Assembly (NCBI RefSeq): GCF_046630445.1 | Contig: NC_092336.1 | Location: 205,997,001 to 206,061,000 of the forward strand | DNA length: 64,000 nucleotides | Reading direction: 5' to 3' | DNA from: Rutidosis leptorrhynchoides | Lineage: Eukaryota; Streptophyta; Magnoliopsida; Asterales; Asteraceae | In this document: in pieces, positions 33,008-47,352 of the stretch | Layout of the letters: each line of letters opens with the position of its first letter | How positions within the stretch are numbered: the stretch's first letter is position 1 | The notes under the pieces: model-generated | The model's input: only the letters and a program-made list of their open reading frames with translations | The model's database searches: none | What the model was told of the DNA's origin: nothing | Translations under genes and position numbers: made by a program

Positions 33008-35767
33008 AAATAACCTTAAGCACCTGAGAAAAACATGCTTAAAAATGTCAACACAAAGGTTGGTGAGCTATAGTTTAAGTATAATAGTAATGTAAGGTAG
33101 GCCACGAGATTTCAGTGCTACAAAGAGCATTTCAAAACAGTATGATAAAGTATATGTTAACCGTGGGCACTTGGTAACTAACTTAATGTTTATACCCCCT
33201 GAAAGTACACTTGGCAAGTGCGTATGTCTACGAAGTATTAAACACTCGTTAAATGCTAGCGCGACTAACCTGAGTGGGGATGTCAAACCCTATGGATCCA
33301 TATCTAAGATTCGCGTTCACCGGTTCAAAAACCAATGACTAAACGTTACCGAGCTAAAGGGAATGTTTATGCCGTTGTATAACCCACACATATATAAGTT
33401 TAAGTACTCGTGCCTAGTATGTAAAACATAAAATCCGCATGTATTCTCAGTTCCCAAAATAGTTAAAGTAAAAAGGGAATGCTATAACTCACAATGATAA
33501 AGTAGCGGTAAGGTCGAGTCGGGAAAAGTGTGCAAGTAATCGGTCCGAAAGGTCCAACAAGTCCTCAACCTAAGTCAAATAGTACTAAGTCAGTAAATTG
33601 TCCGAATAGGTTTAAAATTATGTAAATAAGGTCTTAAGGATCATCATCATTCATCATCAAATAAAAGGCGTAAAGTAAATTTCGTTTATGAAAGTAGTTT
33701 AAAATAAGGGCTGACTTTGATCAGTCACCACGGCCTCTACCCTTACTGAAATAAGGTGAGACCAGTGGCCATGGCTCCGTATATGAGTCCTTTAAGTTTG
33801 GTAAAATTTACAGAAGTAAACTCGTCTTCGTTTGACCGTGGCGACGGTCTAAGTGCGAGTAGGTCAGAAATTTCTGCACAACGTTAAAGGACATAGTGAC
33901 GATCGGAGGGCCATAAATCCTAAACCGTAACTTGGATTAAGACGAGTCCTATATGAAAAGTTATCTAATCGAAAAGATCTATCTGAAAATCAAGTTTACA
34001 CTAGCCCAGGTGTACTGGTATGTTACAGAAACCAGAAAACAGTAGGTAGAAGACAGAAAGCAGAAAAATAATGGGTTCCGGTGAGTTTGGTGCTTGATGT
34101 TCATCATGGTTCTCATCCTTGATGCCTATAGCTTCAAGTGTATAACTCGTTGATGTGTTTGCATCATTTTCACCAAGTTTTGACCATCATAACCCAAGTG
34201 TAAGTCTAAGACATGAAGCACAACTCACTTAAGTGTTGCAAGTGTTTTGATGAACCAAAGTTACATCAAAGTCTTAGATTCAACACATACATGAAATGTA
34301 AAAGTAATATTAACCAAGTTTTGACTATTATGACACAAGTGTAGGTCTAAGACATGTAGCACAACTCACTTAAGAGTTGTATGAAGTTTGATGAACCAAA
34401 GTTACATCAAAGTCTTAGATCTAACACATACATGAACTTTAAAACTAATAATAAGTTACAAACTTGAAAGTAAACTCATGAAATCAAGATCTTGAGTTGT
34501 AGAACATAGTTCTTTAGTTTGATCTTAAAGATCCAAGACTCAAAAGTCTAGATCTAACATAAGTGTACCAAGTTATAATTAAAGAAAGCTTACTAACATG
34601 TTCTTGAACTTTTAAAGTTAACTTTTAGTTCAAGATTAATGAGATCAAAGTTAACTAGTAACATTTGACCAACAAGAACATAAATCATGAAATTAAAGTG
34701 CAAGTAAATGAAATAAATAAGCTAAGTAAACAAGTAAATGAGTTCATGGGTTGCATACTTTAAATATTCAAACCAAAGTTTGATTTTTAAGAAAGTAAAC
34801 TTTAAAGTTTACTAACATGAATTACAAGTATGATTTACAACACATGAACCTTAAATCTTTTGAAACAAAAAATGTAGAATCATAAACTAGTAAGTTTATG
34901 TTCTTGAGTGTTCATGTAAATACAAGATAAATGAATAACAAACTAACAAGTTTGGTTCTTGAAAACTAGTAAGTAATAACAACAAGTAACAAAGTAACAA
35001 CAACAAGTATCAAACAACAAACAAAGAACAAAAGATGATGATGATATGTATGTATGTATTCGGTTTTAAAAAGAAAAGAAGAAGAGAAAAAGTCTTCAAG
35101 TTTACTTACAAGAACTAGAGAAAAGAGAGAAAATGTTTGAGAGAAAAAGTGAGAAAGAAAGTTGCAAGTTTGAGAGTGTTTTTGAGAATGAGAGAATGTG
35201 AGTAAACAAGTAATGAAAAAAAGATTTTTGAATCCCTCTCATGGCCATAAGGCCTACGGTTTCAACAGAAAAAAGGGGGAGGGAGATGTTCTTTGGTTAC
35301 TTACATGTAAAAGCTTAAAGGTGTGGATAAATGAGGTGCATGCATGGTGATAACAAGTAATTAGATTCCAAATGAACAAAACTAGCTAGTTAAGTCCCTA
35401 AGTGATTCTTACATGAATTAGAATGGGCTAGTTAAGTCCATATATGGTGTAGGGTGGGCTCTTTAAGTCCATGTACAAATATAAAGCCCAAGTTCCAAGT
35501 TTGTAGCATTTAAACAAGTAAAGCCCAAGTAATTAACCAATAACCTTAGTTATTTAAAATGATTAATAAAACTTAATCATGAATGTAAATAATATCTAAA
35601 AATATTATTCGGGTAATGTACGTATTGTCACAAAGATGTTTCGGGCATTTAAAGTCAAGTACGGGCATTCATAGCAACATGTAAATGTAATAACATACAT
35701 TCGTTTAATCACACGTATTAATAATAATAATCAATAAATAAACGTTGGAAAATCCAGGGTCGTTACA
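33008..35767 (-). repeat. Tekay-2 3' LTR, main part
   Basis: It starts inside the LTR, at a block (CACCTGAGAAAAACATGC, ATGTCAACACAAAGGTTGGTGAG) that matches the Tekay-3 LTR about 335 bp in from its outer edge, and ends GGGTCGTTACA at 35767. On the minus strand it therefore begins TGTAACGACCC. It is related to but clearly diverged from the Tekay-3 LTR. It has its own TGGGCT cluster at about 35420-35530 and A/T-rich repeats describing CAAGTTTGATG- and AACACATACATGAA-type units (34220-34440). No gene is seen. Confidence 0.75.
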
Positions 35768-35803
35768 TTACCCACCTGTTAAAGAAAATTTCGTCCCGAA
35801 ATT
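35768..35803 (-). other. Tekay-2 polypurine tract and hairpin
   Basis: On the minus strand the pol stop is followed by AAATTTCGGGACGAAATTT-like sequence (perfect arms AATTTCG/CGAAATT here) and then AACAGGTGGGTAA, which abuts the LTR as the polypurine tract. The same arrangement is in Tekay-3 (47353-47387). Confidence 0.7.
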
Positions 35804-36429
35804 TTAAGCTGAGGTAGATGGAGGAGTCGGGAAAAGGTGAGGATACTTCCGCATCATTTGATCCTCTCGCTCCCAAGTAAACTCAGGTCCTCGTTTGGCA
35901 TTCCATCGTACTCGGACGATCGAAATCTTGTTGCGTTTCAAAGTTTTGATCTCACGATCTATAATTTCAACAGGCTCTTCCACGAAGTGGAGTTTGTCGT
36001 CAATCGTAAGTTCCTCAAGTGGTATGATAAGTTCGGGTGCAGCAAGACACTTCTTCAAGTTTGACACGTGGAAGGTAGGATGAACTGAGCTCAATTGTGC
36101 TGGAAGATCTAAACGGTAAGCAACGGGTCCAACACGTTCCAAGATTTCAAAAGGACCAATGTATCGTGGGTTTAACTTTCCACGTTTTCCAAAGCGAATC
36201 ACACCTTTCCATGGTGCAACCTTCAACATTACACGATCACCAACGTTGAATTCAAAGTCTTTTCGTTTAAGATCAGCATAACTCTTTTGACGGTCACGAG
36301 CAGTCTTAAGTCTAGCTTGGATTTGAGCAATCTTCTCCGTGGTTTCATGGACTACCTCGGGTCCGGTGATTTGCTTTTCGCCTACTTCGGCCCAAAAAAT
36401 AGGAGATCGGCACTTACGACCATACAATG
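35804..36429 (-). pseudogene. Tekay-2 pol C-terminus, cut by Athila-2
   Basis: About 208 residues starting at the integrase C-terminal wording [20 protein letters not shown]. It includes the GPF module ([19 protein letters not shown]) and a chromodomain-like end ([32 protein letters not shown]). It aligns with the last 208 residues of the Tekay-3 polyprotein at roughly 80% identity by eye. The 5' part of the gene is displaced beyond Athila-2, whose LTR starts at 36430. Ends with TAA 35806-35804. Confidence 0.85.
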
Positions 36430-38419
36430 TGATGTTTTAGCAGAGTGGTATATAAAATAGCTTTTAATTTTAGCAGGAAATACTATTAAATACGATACAT
36501 TTTTACACAAGATATTTATTTATTTATAGAATGGATATACTTAAACCTTGCTACAACACTTATAGGCAGTGTACCTAATCGTACAGTAGTGTAGTTTTTA
36601 GTAAGTCCGGTTCGTTCCACAGGGAATCTTTTTAAATAAAGCTTAACGCTATATTAGTTTACTTTTATAAAAATACAAATATATATATAAGTAATATTAT
36701 TATTATAAAAGGGGGGTTTTTACCGTTTAATGATCGGTTTGTCGATTTTAAAACTTTAGTCACAGTTAAAACCAAATGTAAAATATTAAAAATAAATACA
36801 AGACTTAAATTAAAGCATAAAGTAAATAACGATAATGAAATTGCGAATAATAAAAGTGCGATAAAATAAACTTGCGATAATTAAAAAGTACGATAATTAA
36901 AAGTGCAATTAAATAAAATAACAATAAAAATGCGATAATTAGAAGTGCAATTAAATATAAAATAAAGGAAATTAAATATGAAATAAAAGAATTATGCTTA
37001 TTTAAACTTTCGTAATCATGATGTTTGACGTGTTGATTTTAGTTTTATGCCCATGGGTTAATTGTCCTTTGTCCTGGATTATTTAATATGTCCGTCTGGT
37101 TTTTATCCATAACAGTCCATCAGTCATAAATATAAAGTGTGAGTATCCTCGTCAAATTATCCTTATACCCGAAGTTAAATATTCCAACTAATTGGGAACT
37201 TAAACTGTAACAAGATTTTAATACTTTGTTTAATAATTACACCAGGATGTCGACTGAGTGTAACCCAAGGTTTTAATATTTTGTTATCAATTATACCAAG
37301 TGTCCTTGTACATAATTTCACCCCTGTTTTAATTATTCTAGTGGCTATTAATCCATTCCCGTGTCCGTTTAAATGAACGATTATTCGTACATATTAATAC
37401 CCCGCCCATCGTGTCCGATCGAGTGTATATGGTAATTTATAGGGACGCCCAATTGTAAATCTTTATATTAACATTAACAAACTATCATTTAGTTAAACAA
37501 ATATAAAGCCCATTAATAGCCCATAGTCTAATTTCCACAAGTGTCGTTCTTTTGTCCAAACCCCAATTATGGTACAAAGCCCAAATACCTAATTTTAGTA
37601 ATTAGCCCAACATCATGATTACTTCGTTTTAAATAAGCATAATAATAACTTAGCTACGAGACATTAAATTAAAAAGGTTGAACATAACTTACAATGATTA
37701 AAAATAGCGTAGCGTTACACGGACAGAATTTCGACTTACACCCTTACAATATTCGCTAACATACCCTTATTATTAGGATTAAAATTAAAATTAAAATTAA
37801 AATATAAATTATATATATATATTTTACGTATATAGATAGAGAGATGGATATATGTTATGAAAAATGATCAGAATTCGGTTGGCTTTATAGGGAGTTTCAA
37901 ACTTTGGGTCTCCGCGACTCGCGGCATTTTTTGCCTTCAAACTCCGCGAGTCGCGGAGTTTGTAAATACAGCTCACCAGCTTTTGGCTCTTTGTTTGCCG
38001 ACGATTTATTTTATAAATATAATATATATATAATTAATTATATATTATATAATATTTATATATATATAATTAACTTGTAATTTTTAGTCCGTTGCGTCGA
38101 GCGTTGAGAGTTGACTCTGGTCCCGGTTCCGGATTTTCGAACGTCCTTGCGTACAATTTAATATCTTGTACTTTGCGTTTTGAATCTTGTACTCTTGTAA
38201 TTTCGAGACGTTTCTTATCAATAATTGGAACCTCTTTGATTGTCTTTTGTACTTTTGAGCTTTTTGGTCGTTTGCGTCTTCAATTCGTCGAATCTGTCTT
38301 TTGTCTTCACCTTTTATTATTTAAACGAATATCACTTGTAAATAGAACAATTGCAACTAAAAGCTTGTCTTTCTTGAGGAATACTGCTATGAAATATATG
38401 TTTGTTTTTAGCATTATCA
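36430..38419 (-). repeat. Athila-2 3' LTR
   Basis: This 1990-bp LTR starts TGATGTTTTAGCAG in plus reading and ends GCATTATCA. It has the palindrome pair at 37910-37962 and the TGGGCT/TATA-like block near 37500-37605. It differs from the Athila-1 LTRs by TATTAAAAATAAATAC-type indels and many single bases. Confidence 0.93.
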
Positions 38420-40495
38420 AATATTCAAACACTTGAGCGTTGCTTGTCCTCAAGCAATATCGTCTTGAAATACTAGAATCACTTCTTTATTCTTCACACT
38501 TTGTACATCAGTGATTTCTATACGGCGGTATAAACAATGGTAGTAACGATATGGTTTACAGTCCCACATGACTATAAAAATTTAGATCCATTAAGGAAAT
38601 TGGATCTTTATGAAAACATTTGATCTTTTGAAAATTAAATCTAGTTTTTACCCTAGATAAGTTTTCCGGAATAACCCTTTACCGGTGTTTGCAAAATATT
38701 TTTGTGGGTTTGGTGGGTTTCAGATTTGAAAATTTTAGCTCAAAACTTGCGGTTTTGTGTCACCCACTTGCTAACCTTGTATTAGGAAAGCAACACATCC
38801 AGTTTACTTGTCCCGTATATTACCTTTCGGCAAACTACCGTCCGGTTGTAAAGGAAAGCTTTGAACAAGCAACTGTTAAGGCAATGTCCCCTGACATGCT
38901 TTTAATTATGGTCTATAACGTGTCGGACGCAATTACTATCCTTGGTAGGAGCAATAGTAAAGCTCACCCTTATGATTTTTCAGTCTGGCACAAGGTCCTG
39001 TCTTTGACCACTATGCAACCACCGTTCTTACAGTTGACACCCGATTTAGTTCAGGTGATCTAATGAATTCCAGGTGAATTCCTAGGATTTTACGTTCAAT
39101 GGTAATGAACGCATTGAAAATAGGGTTTTCAGAAAACAAATCGGTTTGTAATTTTGATCAAAATATTTTCTCGTTCAAGCTCGAGTTTAGATATCATTGA
39201 ATTCCATGAGTTTGTAATTCTCAATCTTTAAGGTCAATCTCAAGGATTGAGTAATATCAGGCTTAAAAGCTGATTTTTGATCTTTTAAGGAGATTATCCT
39301 TTCTGGGGATCTGATTCATTAGTCTTATCCAGCTAATTTGCATGGTGTCCCCCCCATTGTATGAGATAAATCCTTCTCATGGTTAGGATAAATCTGACCA
39401 CTTGGCGACCCTGTTTGATGTTGAGGTCCGTGGATTTCCTGCTGATTTTAGTGATGACTTTTCTAGATTTTTCGTCAACCTACAGCTGGTCTGGACGACA
39501 ACTTCATGACCTAAATCAAGAAGCGCGTTTCTTTTTCGGAAGACTTTACTTCCTTTTAATGATGGAATTGATTCATCGTGTAGATCCATCTTTCTTACAG
39601 TAAATCAGGTAAAACTTTTTAGTTTAGTCCAAAGCAAAAGTATTTTCAGTTATTTGTACAAAAATATGTGATATATGTTTTGAATAACTTGGAGAATTTT
39701 CCCACACTTGGCTTTTATTTTCCTTTTTATTGTCCTCTATTCCATTTTAAATGAATTTTAACATTTTGGTTTGTTTCTCAATTTATGTCCTTTCTGAGGT
39801 AACAATAATTTCGGTGTTAAAACCTAGATTTATCGTTCATAAATATGTATAAACATGATTTTGAGTTCATTTAATTGAAAATTTTGAAATTTTTTACTAG
39901 AATTGGGTAGTCAGTATATAAGACTAGGGCTGTTCTTTATTATCAGAGAGCACTAGATTCTAATACAACAACTACTTTACTAGTATTTCTAATGGTAACC
40001 AAGTGTATAAAGTAAAAATTTTAAAAATCCGAAAGAATTTAACCCCTTCCCACACTTAAGATCTTGCAATGCCCTCATTTGCAAGAAATCAGTAACAAAT
40101 TAAATTATTGAGGGTGATTTGTGTGAAAATGATTAAATTTTACCAAAGTTTCCAAATATATTGGCGTTTGTTTGCTGAATGATAAATGGTGCACATCATT
40201 TGTTCATTCCGTCTTGTTGTTTATTTCACATATATTTTGCATCTTGTCGTCAAAATTAGTTGCTTTTGCTGAACTTAATGCCAATCTTTGAAAATGTGTT
40301 GTTTTACCCTGTTGTGTACATAAGATAAACTGCAAACATATACACATATTTTTGAAGTTTGGTATATTACCCCACATTCAAAAATTATTAAAATCTAAGA
40401 ATAAAAGTTAGAAAATTATAAAAACTATTACAATATTAACATAAGTATTAAACGTATCAATATTACAAATTACAAAATAAATAAAACTAAGTAGA
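38420..40495 (-). other. Athila-2 3' noncoding region
   Basis: It corresponds to 17507-19581 with high identity. The PPT-like tract at the LTR edge is altered here (plus strand ATTCAAACACTTG where Athila-1 has ATTCCCACACTTA), which may have weakened plus-strand priming. Further CCCACACTT tracts are kept at about 39701 and 40050. No gene is seen. Confidence 0.65.
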
Positions 40496-42519
40496 CTAGG
40501 GATGATACTGGTACCAATAGGGGTTCCAAGCATAACCATAGGTGCTATAAAATGCTTCGGCAGGGTTATACGTAGGATACGGTGGTTGCATCTCTATAGA
40601 CCAGGGAGGGAATATGGATTTTGGAGTAGGAATATAGTTTCTACCTATATGTTGGCAATGAACTATGATTTGGTTTTGATGAACTTGCCAATCTTCAAAT
40701 GCTCTCTGTCTAGCATTTTCGTACTCCTGTGAAGCTATAAACCTTTGCATTTCTTGCATTTCATTTCCCCCTCCTACATTACCTTGCTGTTGGTTTCTCT
40801 CAACCTGTGGATGTCTACCATGGTATTGTACTGCGGCGTTATTTCGCCTCTTCAAAACTTTCGCACCATGGTATACATTTAAACCTATAGTATCGCGGGG
40901 TTCTGGTTCTTCCACTAATAATCCCCCCGACTTATATCCACACAGAGATATTCAGCAATCAAAGTAATAAAAATACCACCTCCTATTATGCTATGCGGTC
41001 TCATCCCCCTTACCATAGCTGATAAATAATAACCCACACAATAAGGTATACTTACAGCGCTTTGTGGGTCTCGAATACACATATGGTAAAACAAATCCTG
41101 TTCATTTACCTTTTCCTTGTTCTTACCTCTTTGTGTAATCGAATTAGCTAAAAACCTATGAATCACTCTTAATTCAGCTCTATCTATATCCAAATAAGAG
41201 TAATTTCCCCCTTTGAATCGGTGATGGCTTGTCATTTGACTCCATACACCATGAGTATCAAAATTTTCATCTATCTTTCTACCATTTAGTATCAACCCTC
41301 TACAATCGGCAGATGCTAACTCCTCAGGCGTATATATACGTAAAGCCTGAGCCATGTCTAGTAAAGACATGTGGCGCATCGAACCTCCTAACAAAAATCT
41401 AATAAAAGATCAATCGGTTAAACTAGCTACCCGATCATTTAATTCTATACTACACAACAATTCTTCACACCATACTTTATATACAGGTCTACGCATGGTG
41501 AATAAACGTACCCAGTCGTTAAAAGTAGAATTACCATACCTCTGTGCACGTAATTCCCTAATTGGCCCGGCCAATTCTACAGCTTCTAATGGTTCCCATT
41601 CTATGACCCTAGGTACCTCAACAACTTTAAAATGAAGAGTATGCAAACCCCTTTGGTATTTTGGATATTCTATCCAAAGTCTGTCAAATCTCAGGTTCGG
41701 ATGCAAATCTTCCAAGTGCATATCAGAAAATGTCATGACTGGATGAGGTATATCTTGCTTGTAGTAGTTATCCACCTCCTGTTGTTCCGCATTCTCAGCA
41801 GGAGCATTGCGAGCTTGGGATGAAGATTCACCCCTTTCAGTCTGCAAAACACATCAAACACAATTTTTGTGCATCCAAATATGCATTAGTGTCAGCAAAA
41901 TCATCAATCAAAATAATTACAATGACATGATCAATTTATATCAAACTTAAGCTCATTTTCATATTTTTATCAAATCTACACCTCTTCAAATAAGCATATA
42001 CGAAAATGTTCGCCAAGTTCGTAAACATTCAACTCAAATAACAGGTCAAAATAATCATTACTAGTAATTAAACAAGTTTCAAATGGCATTATCTCTCAAA
42101 AATCAAGTTCATGAATTTTAGACTTGAAAAAGTCCACTTTAATTCTCAAAATCATGTTTAGGCTCAAAGTTTGGATCATTTAACTACCTAAACATGTTAC
42201 ACTACTTAATTTAGTAACAATTCATGACAAAAATCGGCCATAACCTGTTTATATCAAAAAGCCCCGAATTTGCTCAAGAACACAAACCCTAGATTACTCA
42301 AAATTTGAAGTTTAAGGCTTCTAATCATGTTAAACAGCATCAATCTAGGTTATACAAGCATAATACATAAACAATTTAAGCCTAATTACACTAAAAAGCA
42401 TCAAAATCAAATTGGGGAAAAAATTGCTCAAGAACACTAATTTTCGGATTAAATGGTGTTTAGGTGTAGAAATTTACCGTTTTTCTTGAGTAATTCCTTG
42501 ATAGCATCCTTCTCAACAT
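40496..42519 (-). pseudogene. Athila-2 ORF-1-type gene, one added stop
   Basis: The same two-exon layout as Athila-1: ATG at 42519-42517, donor at 42477, acceptor ending 41842, exon 2 from 41841. The protein frame is cut by TGA at 41412-41410 (SLTD then stop), where Athila-1 has CGA. It resumes at 41394 and ends at 40915 beside the same six-G run. The -1 frame continues from about 40917 to 40496 with a C-terminal part (EPEPRDTIGLNVYHG to YWYQYHP) almost identical to that of Athila-1. Confidence 0.75.
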
Positions 42520-43691
42520 GATTTTAGTAAAAGATTTGATGATTAACGGTTAAAAATTGTGATTTTGGGGGTGTTTTTTCGGGTTTTTGCGTGTTTATGT
42601 TCGCAATATTTTCCTTGTTTGAGGTGTGGACTGATCAGTTCTTTGCGTTATATTTTTTTCTGGTTTTTCCATCCTCCGCGAGTCGCGGTGGATTTCTCTT
42701 TCAAACACCACGACTCGCGGAGTTTGTATTTTTTTTTTAACTTATATTAATTAAAACAATTAAGTAATTAATTTTAAAATTTTGTTTCCCTTGTTATTTA
42801 GGACGAGGTCGTTTCGGATCGATGTCCTAGTCCGTCCTTCGACAAAATTTTAAAATTTGTCTTTTTGTAGCGATTGTTTTAAAAGCTAAGATTTTTGGGT
42901 TTTTTAATGTTTTTGGCATACTTTAATTCAATAAGATTAAAAATAATGATAGTAAAAGTTCTCATCCCTCCCGCGGGTAAAGCAATTTCGGTTCAACGAC
43001 CTAGTCTTCAACTTACGACGAATTTTAAAAATCATATTTTTAACTTAATGAGATAAAGTAAATTTTTATTTTTAAATTCACACAATTTAAATATAAAATT
43101 CAAAATTAATATTAAAAATTCACACCAAACTTACAATTTAAAATACATAAAATTAAAAATTCATATTTTAAAAATAAAAAATTCACACCAATCTTAATTT
43201 AAAAATTCATATTATAAATTCACACCAAACTTATATTAATTTTTCAAATATTTACAATTTTAAATATATTATTTTTACAAAGTTTATAATATTAATTTAA
43301 GATTTATATATTAATTTTAAAAACAACGTAAAAATAAAATTAAAAATCTTTTTGGCTTTTTATCCCACTTTTATCAATCAAATATTATCAAAAATATGCG
43401 CCCCTCTTTTCGGTAAAGTAATTTCGGTTCCAAGACCTAATTTAACTCATGACGAATTTTTGAAATATTTTGGGTTGATTGATTAAAGATATTTATACCT
43501 TAAGAATAAACGTTAAATTTCGCAGTGATGTAATAAATTTTTGAATGATATCAACAATTTCGGTCGCCAAACCTAATTTTATTCAATACCAATTTAATAC
43601 TTTATAGCGAACAAATTAGCGTTTATTATCAAAAGGTTAAAAATAAAAATAAAAATAAAGACTGTACAGACTTACCTGTGAAATAGATTTC
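42520..43691 (-). other. Athila-2 spacer ahead of the ORF-1-type gene
   Basis: It matches 21605-22765, with the GC palindrome pair at 42673-42725 (second arm reading CACCACGACTCGCGGAG) and the AATTTCGGTT..GACCTA modules near 42810, 42985, 43420 and 43560. No ORF. Confidence 0.6.
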
Positions 43692-44098
43692 TTAGTTATA
43701 TGATCTATCCCATTCATAAGATAGTCGGTTTAATTGGTTTTCCATGGCTACATAGGCGTAACCTCGAGCATTCAGTGTCTTTTCTTCTAAACATATGAAC
43801 GGTCCGTCTCTGCATAAAGTAACAAATTCGGTATTTGAATAGGTTTGATTATTTGAACATTTACCTCCATGTAACCATTTTCCTCATTTGTGACATCTTT
43901 CTAGGTGTCGTGCTCTTCTTTTTGCTGCGGATTTTGATTTTCCTTTACCAAATTGTAACTTATTATCTTCGCATCTGGATTCTTTTCTAACTCCGTCCAT
44001 TCTTTCTCTGATTACTGATACTATTTCACTCGGAAGTGTGTCATTATTACGTTTAGTGATCAATGCGTGTAGCATTAGACCATGGTTTAGTTCACAGG
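43692..44098 (-). pseudogene. Athila-2 small knuckle ORF, broken and split
   Basis: Same ORF as 22766-23182. Translation from the Athila-2 copy is interrupted by TGA near 43884 (CHK then stop), which removes the second knuckle cysteine. The first few codons are separated from the rest by Tekay-3, which inserted at 44098/44099 with the duplicate ACAGG. The displaced start (ATG and the next codons) lies at about 57220-57233. Confidence 0.8.
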
Positions 44099-47000
44099 TG
44101 AAATGTCCCGTTCTTATTGATTAAAAACGTTCCATATTAATTGATTTCGTTGCGAGGTTTTGACCTCTATATGAGACGTTTTTCAAAGACTGCATTCATT
44201 TTTAAACAAACCATAACCTTTATTTCATCAATAAAGGTTTAAAAAGCTTTACGTAGATTATCAAATAATGATAATCTAAAATATCCTGTTTACACACGAC
44301 CATTACATAATGGTTTACAATACAAATATGTTACAACAAAATAAGTTTCTTGAATGCAGTTTTTACACAATATCATACAAGCATGGACTCCAAATCTTGT
44401 CCTTATTTAAGTATGCGACAGCGGAAGCTCTTAATAATCACCTGAGAATAAACATGCTTAAAACGTCAACAAAAATGTTGGTGAGTTATAGGTTTAACCT
44501 ATATATATCAAATCGTAACAATAGACCACAAGATTTCATATTTCAATACACATCCCATACATAGAGATAAAAATCATTCATATGGTGAACACCTGGTAAC
44601 CGACAATAACAAGATGCATATATAAGAATATCCCCATCATTCCGGGACACCCTTCGGATATGATATAAATTTCGAAGTACTAAAGCATCCGGTACTTTGG
44701 ATGGGGTTTGTTAGGCCCAATAGATCTATCTTTAGGATTCGCGTCAATTAGGGTGTCTGTTCCCTAATTCTTAGATTACCAGACTTAATAAAAAGGGGCA
44801 TATTCGATTTCGATAATTCAACCATAGAATGTAGTTTCACGTACTTGTGTCTATTTTGTAAATCATTTATAAAACCTGCATGTATTCTCATCCCAAAAAT
44901 ATTAGATTTTTAAAAGTGGGACTATAACTCACTTTCACAGATTTTTACTTCGTCGGGAAGTAAGACTTGGCCACTGGTTGATTCACAAACCTATAACAAT
45001 ATATACATATATATCAAAGTATGTTCAAAATATATTTACAACACTTTTAATATATTTTGATGTTTTAAGTTTATTAAGTCAGCTGTCCTCGTTAGTAACC
45101 TACAACTAGTTGTCCACAGTTAGATGTACAGAAATAAATCGATAAATATTATCTTGAATCAATCCACGACCCAGTGTATACGTATCTCAGTATTGATCAC
45201 AACTCAAACTATATATATTTTGGAATCAACCTCAACCCTGTATAGCTAACTCCAACATTCACATATAGAGTGTCTATGGTTGTTCCGAAATATATATAGA
45301 TGTGTCGACATGATAGGTCGAAACATTGTATACGTGTCTATGGTATCTCAAGATTACATAATATATAATACAAGTTGATTAAGTTATGGTTGGAATAGAT
45401 TTGTTACCAATTTTCACGTAGCTAAAATGAGAAAAATTATCCAATCTTGTTTTACCCATAACTTCTTCATTTTAAATCCGTTTTGAGTGAATCAAATTGC
45501 TATGGTTTCATATTGAACTCTATTTTATGAATATAAACAAAAAAATTATAGGTTTCTAGTCGGAAAAATAAGTTACAAGTCGTTTTTGTAAAGGTAGTCA
45601 TTTCAGTCGAAAGAACGACGTCTAGATGACCATTTTAGAAAACATACTTCCACTTTGAGTTTAACTATAATTTTTGGATATAGTTTCATGTTCATAATAA
45701 AAATCATTTTCTCAGAATAACAACTTTTAAATCAAAGTTTATCATAGTTTTTAATTAACTAACCCAAAACAGCCCGCGGTGTTACTACGACGGCGTAAAT
45801 CCGGTTTTACGGTGTTTTTCGTGTTTCCAGGTTTTAAATCATTAAGTTAGCATATCATATAGATATATAACATGTGTTTAGTTGATTTTAAAAGTCAAGT
45901 TAGAAGGATTAACTTTTGTTTGCGAACAAGTTTAGAATTAACTAAACTATGTTCTAGTGATTACAAGTTTAAACCTTCGAATAAGATAGCTTTATATGTA
46001 TGAATCGAATGATGTTATGAACATCATTACTACCTTAAGTTCCTTGGATGAACCTACTGGAAAAGAGAAAAATGGATCTAGCTTCAATGGATCCTTGGAT
46101 GGCTCAAAGTTCTTGAAGCAAAATCATGACACGAAAACAAGTTCAAGTAAGATCATCACTTGAAATAAGATTGTTATAGTTATAGAAATTGAACCAAAGT
46201 TTGAATATGATTATTACCTTGTATTAGAATGATAACCTACTGTAAGAAACAAAGATTTCTTGAGGTTGGATGATCACCTTACAAGATTGGAAGTGAGCTA
46301 GCAAACTTGAAAGTATTCTTGATTTTATGAAACTAGAACTTTTGGAATTTATGAAGAACACTTAGAACTTGAAGATAGAACTTGAGAGAGTTCAATTAGA
46401 TGAATAAAATTGAAGAATGAAAGTGTTTGTAGGTGTTTTTGGTCGTTGGTGTATGGATTAGATATAAAGGATATGTAATTTTGTTTTCATGTAAATAAGT
46501 CATGAATGATTACTCATATTTTTGTAATCTTATGAGATATTTCATGCTAGTTGCCAAATGATGGTTCCCACATGTGTTAGGTGACTCACATGGGCTGCTA
46601 AGAGCTGATCATTGGAGTGTATATACCAATAGTACATACATCTAAAAGCTGTGTATTGTACGAGTACGAATACGGGTGCATACGAGTAGAATTGTTGATG
46701 AAACTGAACGAGAATGTAATTGTAAGCATTTTTGTTAAGTAGAAGTATTTTGATAAGTGTATTGAAGTCTTTCAAAAGTGTATAAATACATATTAAAACA
46801 CTACATGTATATACATTTTAACTGAGTCGTTAAGTCATCGTTAGTCGTTACATGTAAGTGTTGTTTTGAAACCTTTAGGTTAACGATCTTGTTAAATTTT
46901 GTTAACCCAATGTTTATAATATCAAAAGAGATTTTAAATTATTATATTATCATGATATTATGATGTACGAATATCTCTTAATATGATATATATACATTAA

Positions 47001-47352
47001 ATGTCGTTACAACGATAAACGTTACATATATGTCTCGTTTCAAAATCATTAAGTTAGTAGTCTTGTTTTTACATATGTAGTTCATTGTTAATATAATTAA
47101 TGATATGTTTACTTATCATAATATCATGTTAACTATATATATAACCATATATATGTCATCATATAGTTTTTTTTACAAGTTTTAACGTTCGTGAATCACC
47201 GGTCAACTTGGGTGGTCAATTGTCTATATGAAACCTATTTCAATTAATCAAGTCTTAACAAGTTTGATTGCTTAACATGTTGGAAACATTTAATCATGTA
47301 AACATCAATCTCAATTAATATATATAAACATGGAAAAGTTCGGGTCACTACA
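44099..47352 (-). repeat. Tekay-3 3' LTR
   Basis: A 3254-bp LTR from TGAAATGTCCCG to GGGTCACTACA in plus reading. Stretches compared by eye with 53966-57219 were identical. ORFs inside it (for example 44310-44564 and 46542-46775) have no family signature and I treat them as chance. Confidence 0.95.

Noticed and set aside
44310..44564. 84-aa ORF present twice (44310-44564 and 54177-54431)
   Set aside because: It is simply in both LTRs of Tekay-3, has no domain signature and no relative in the diverged Tekay-2 LTR that I could see.
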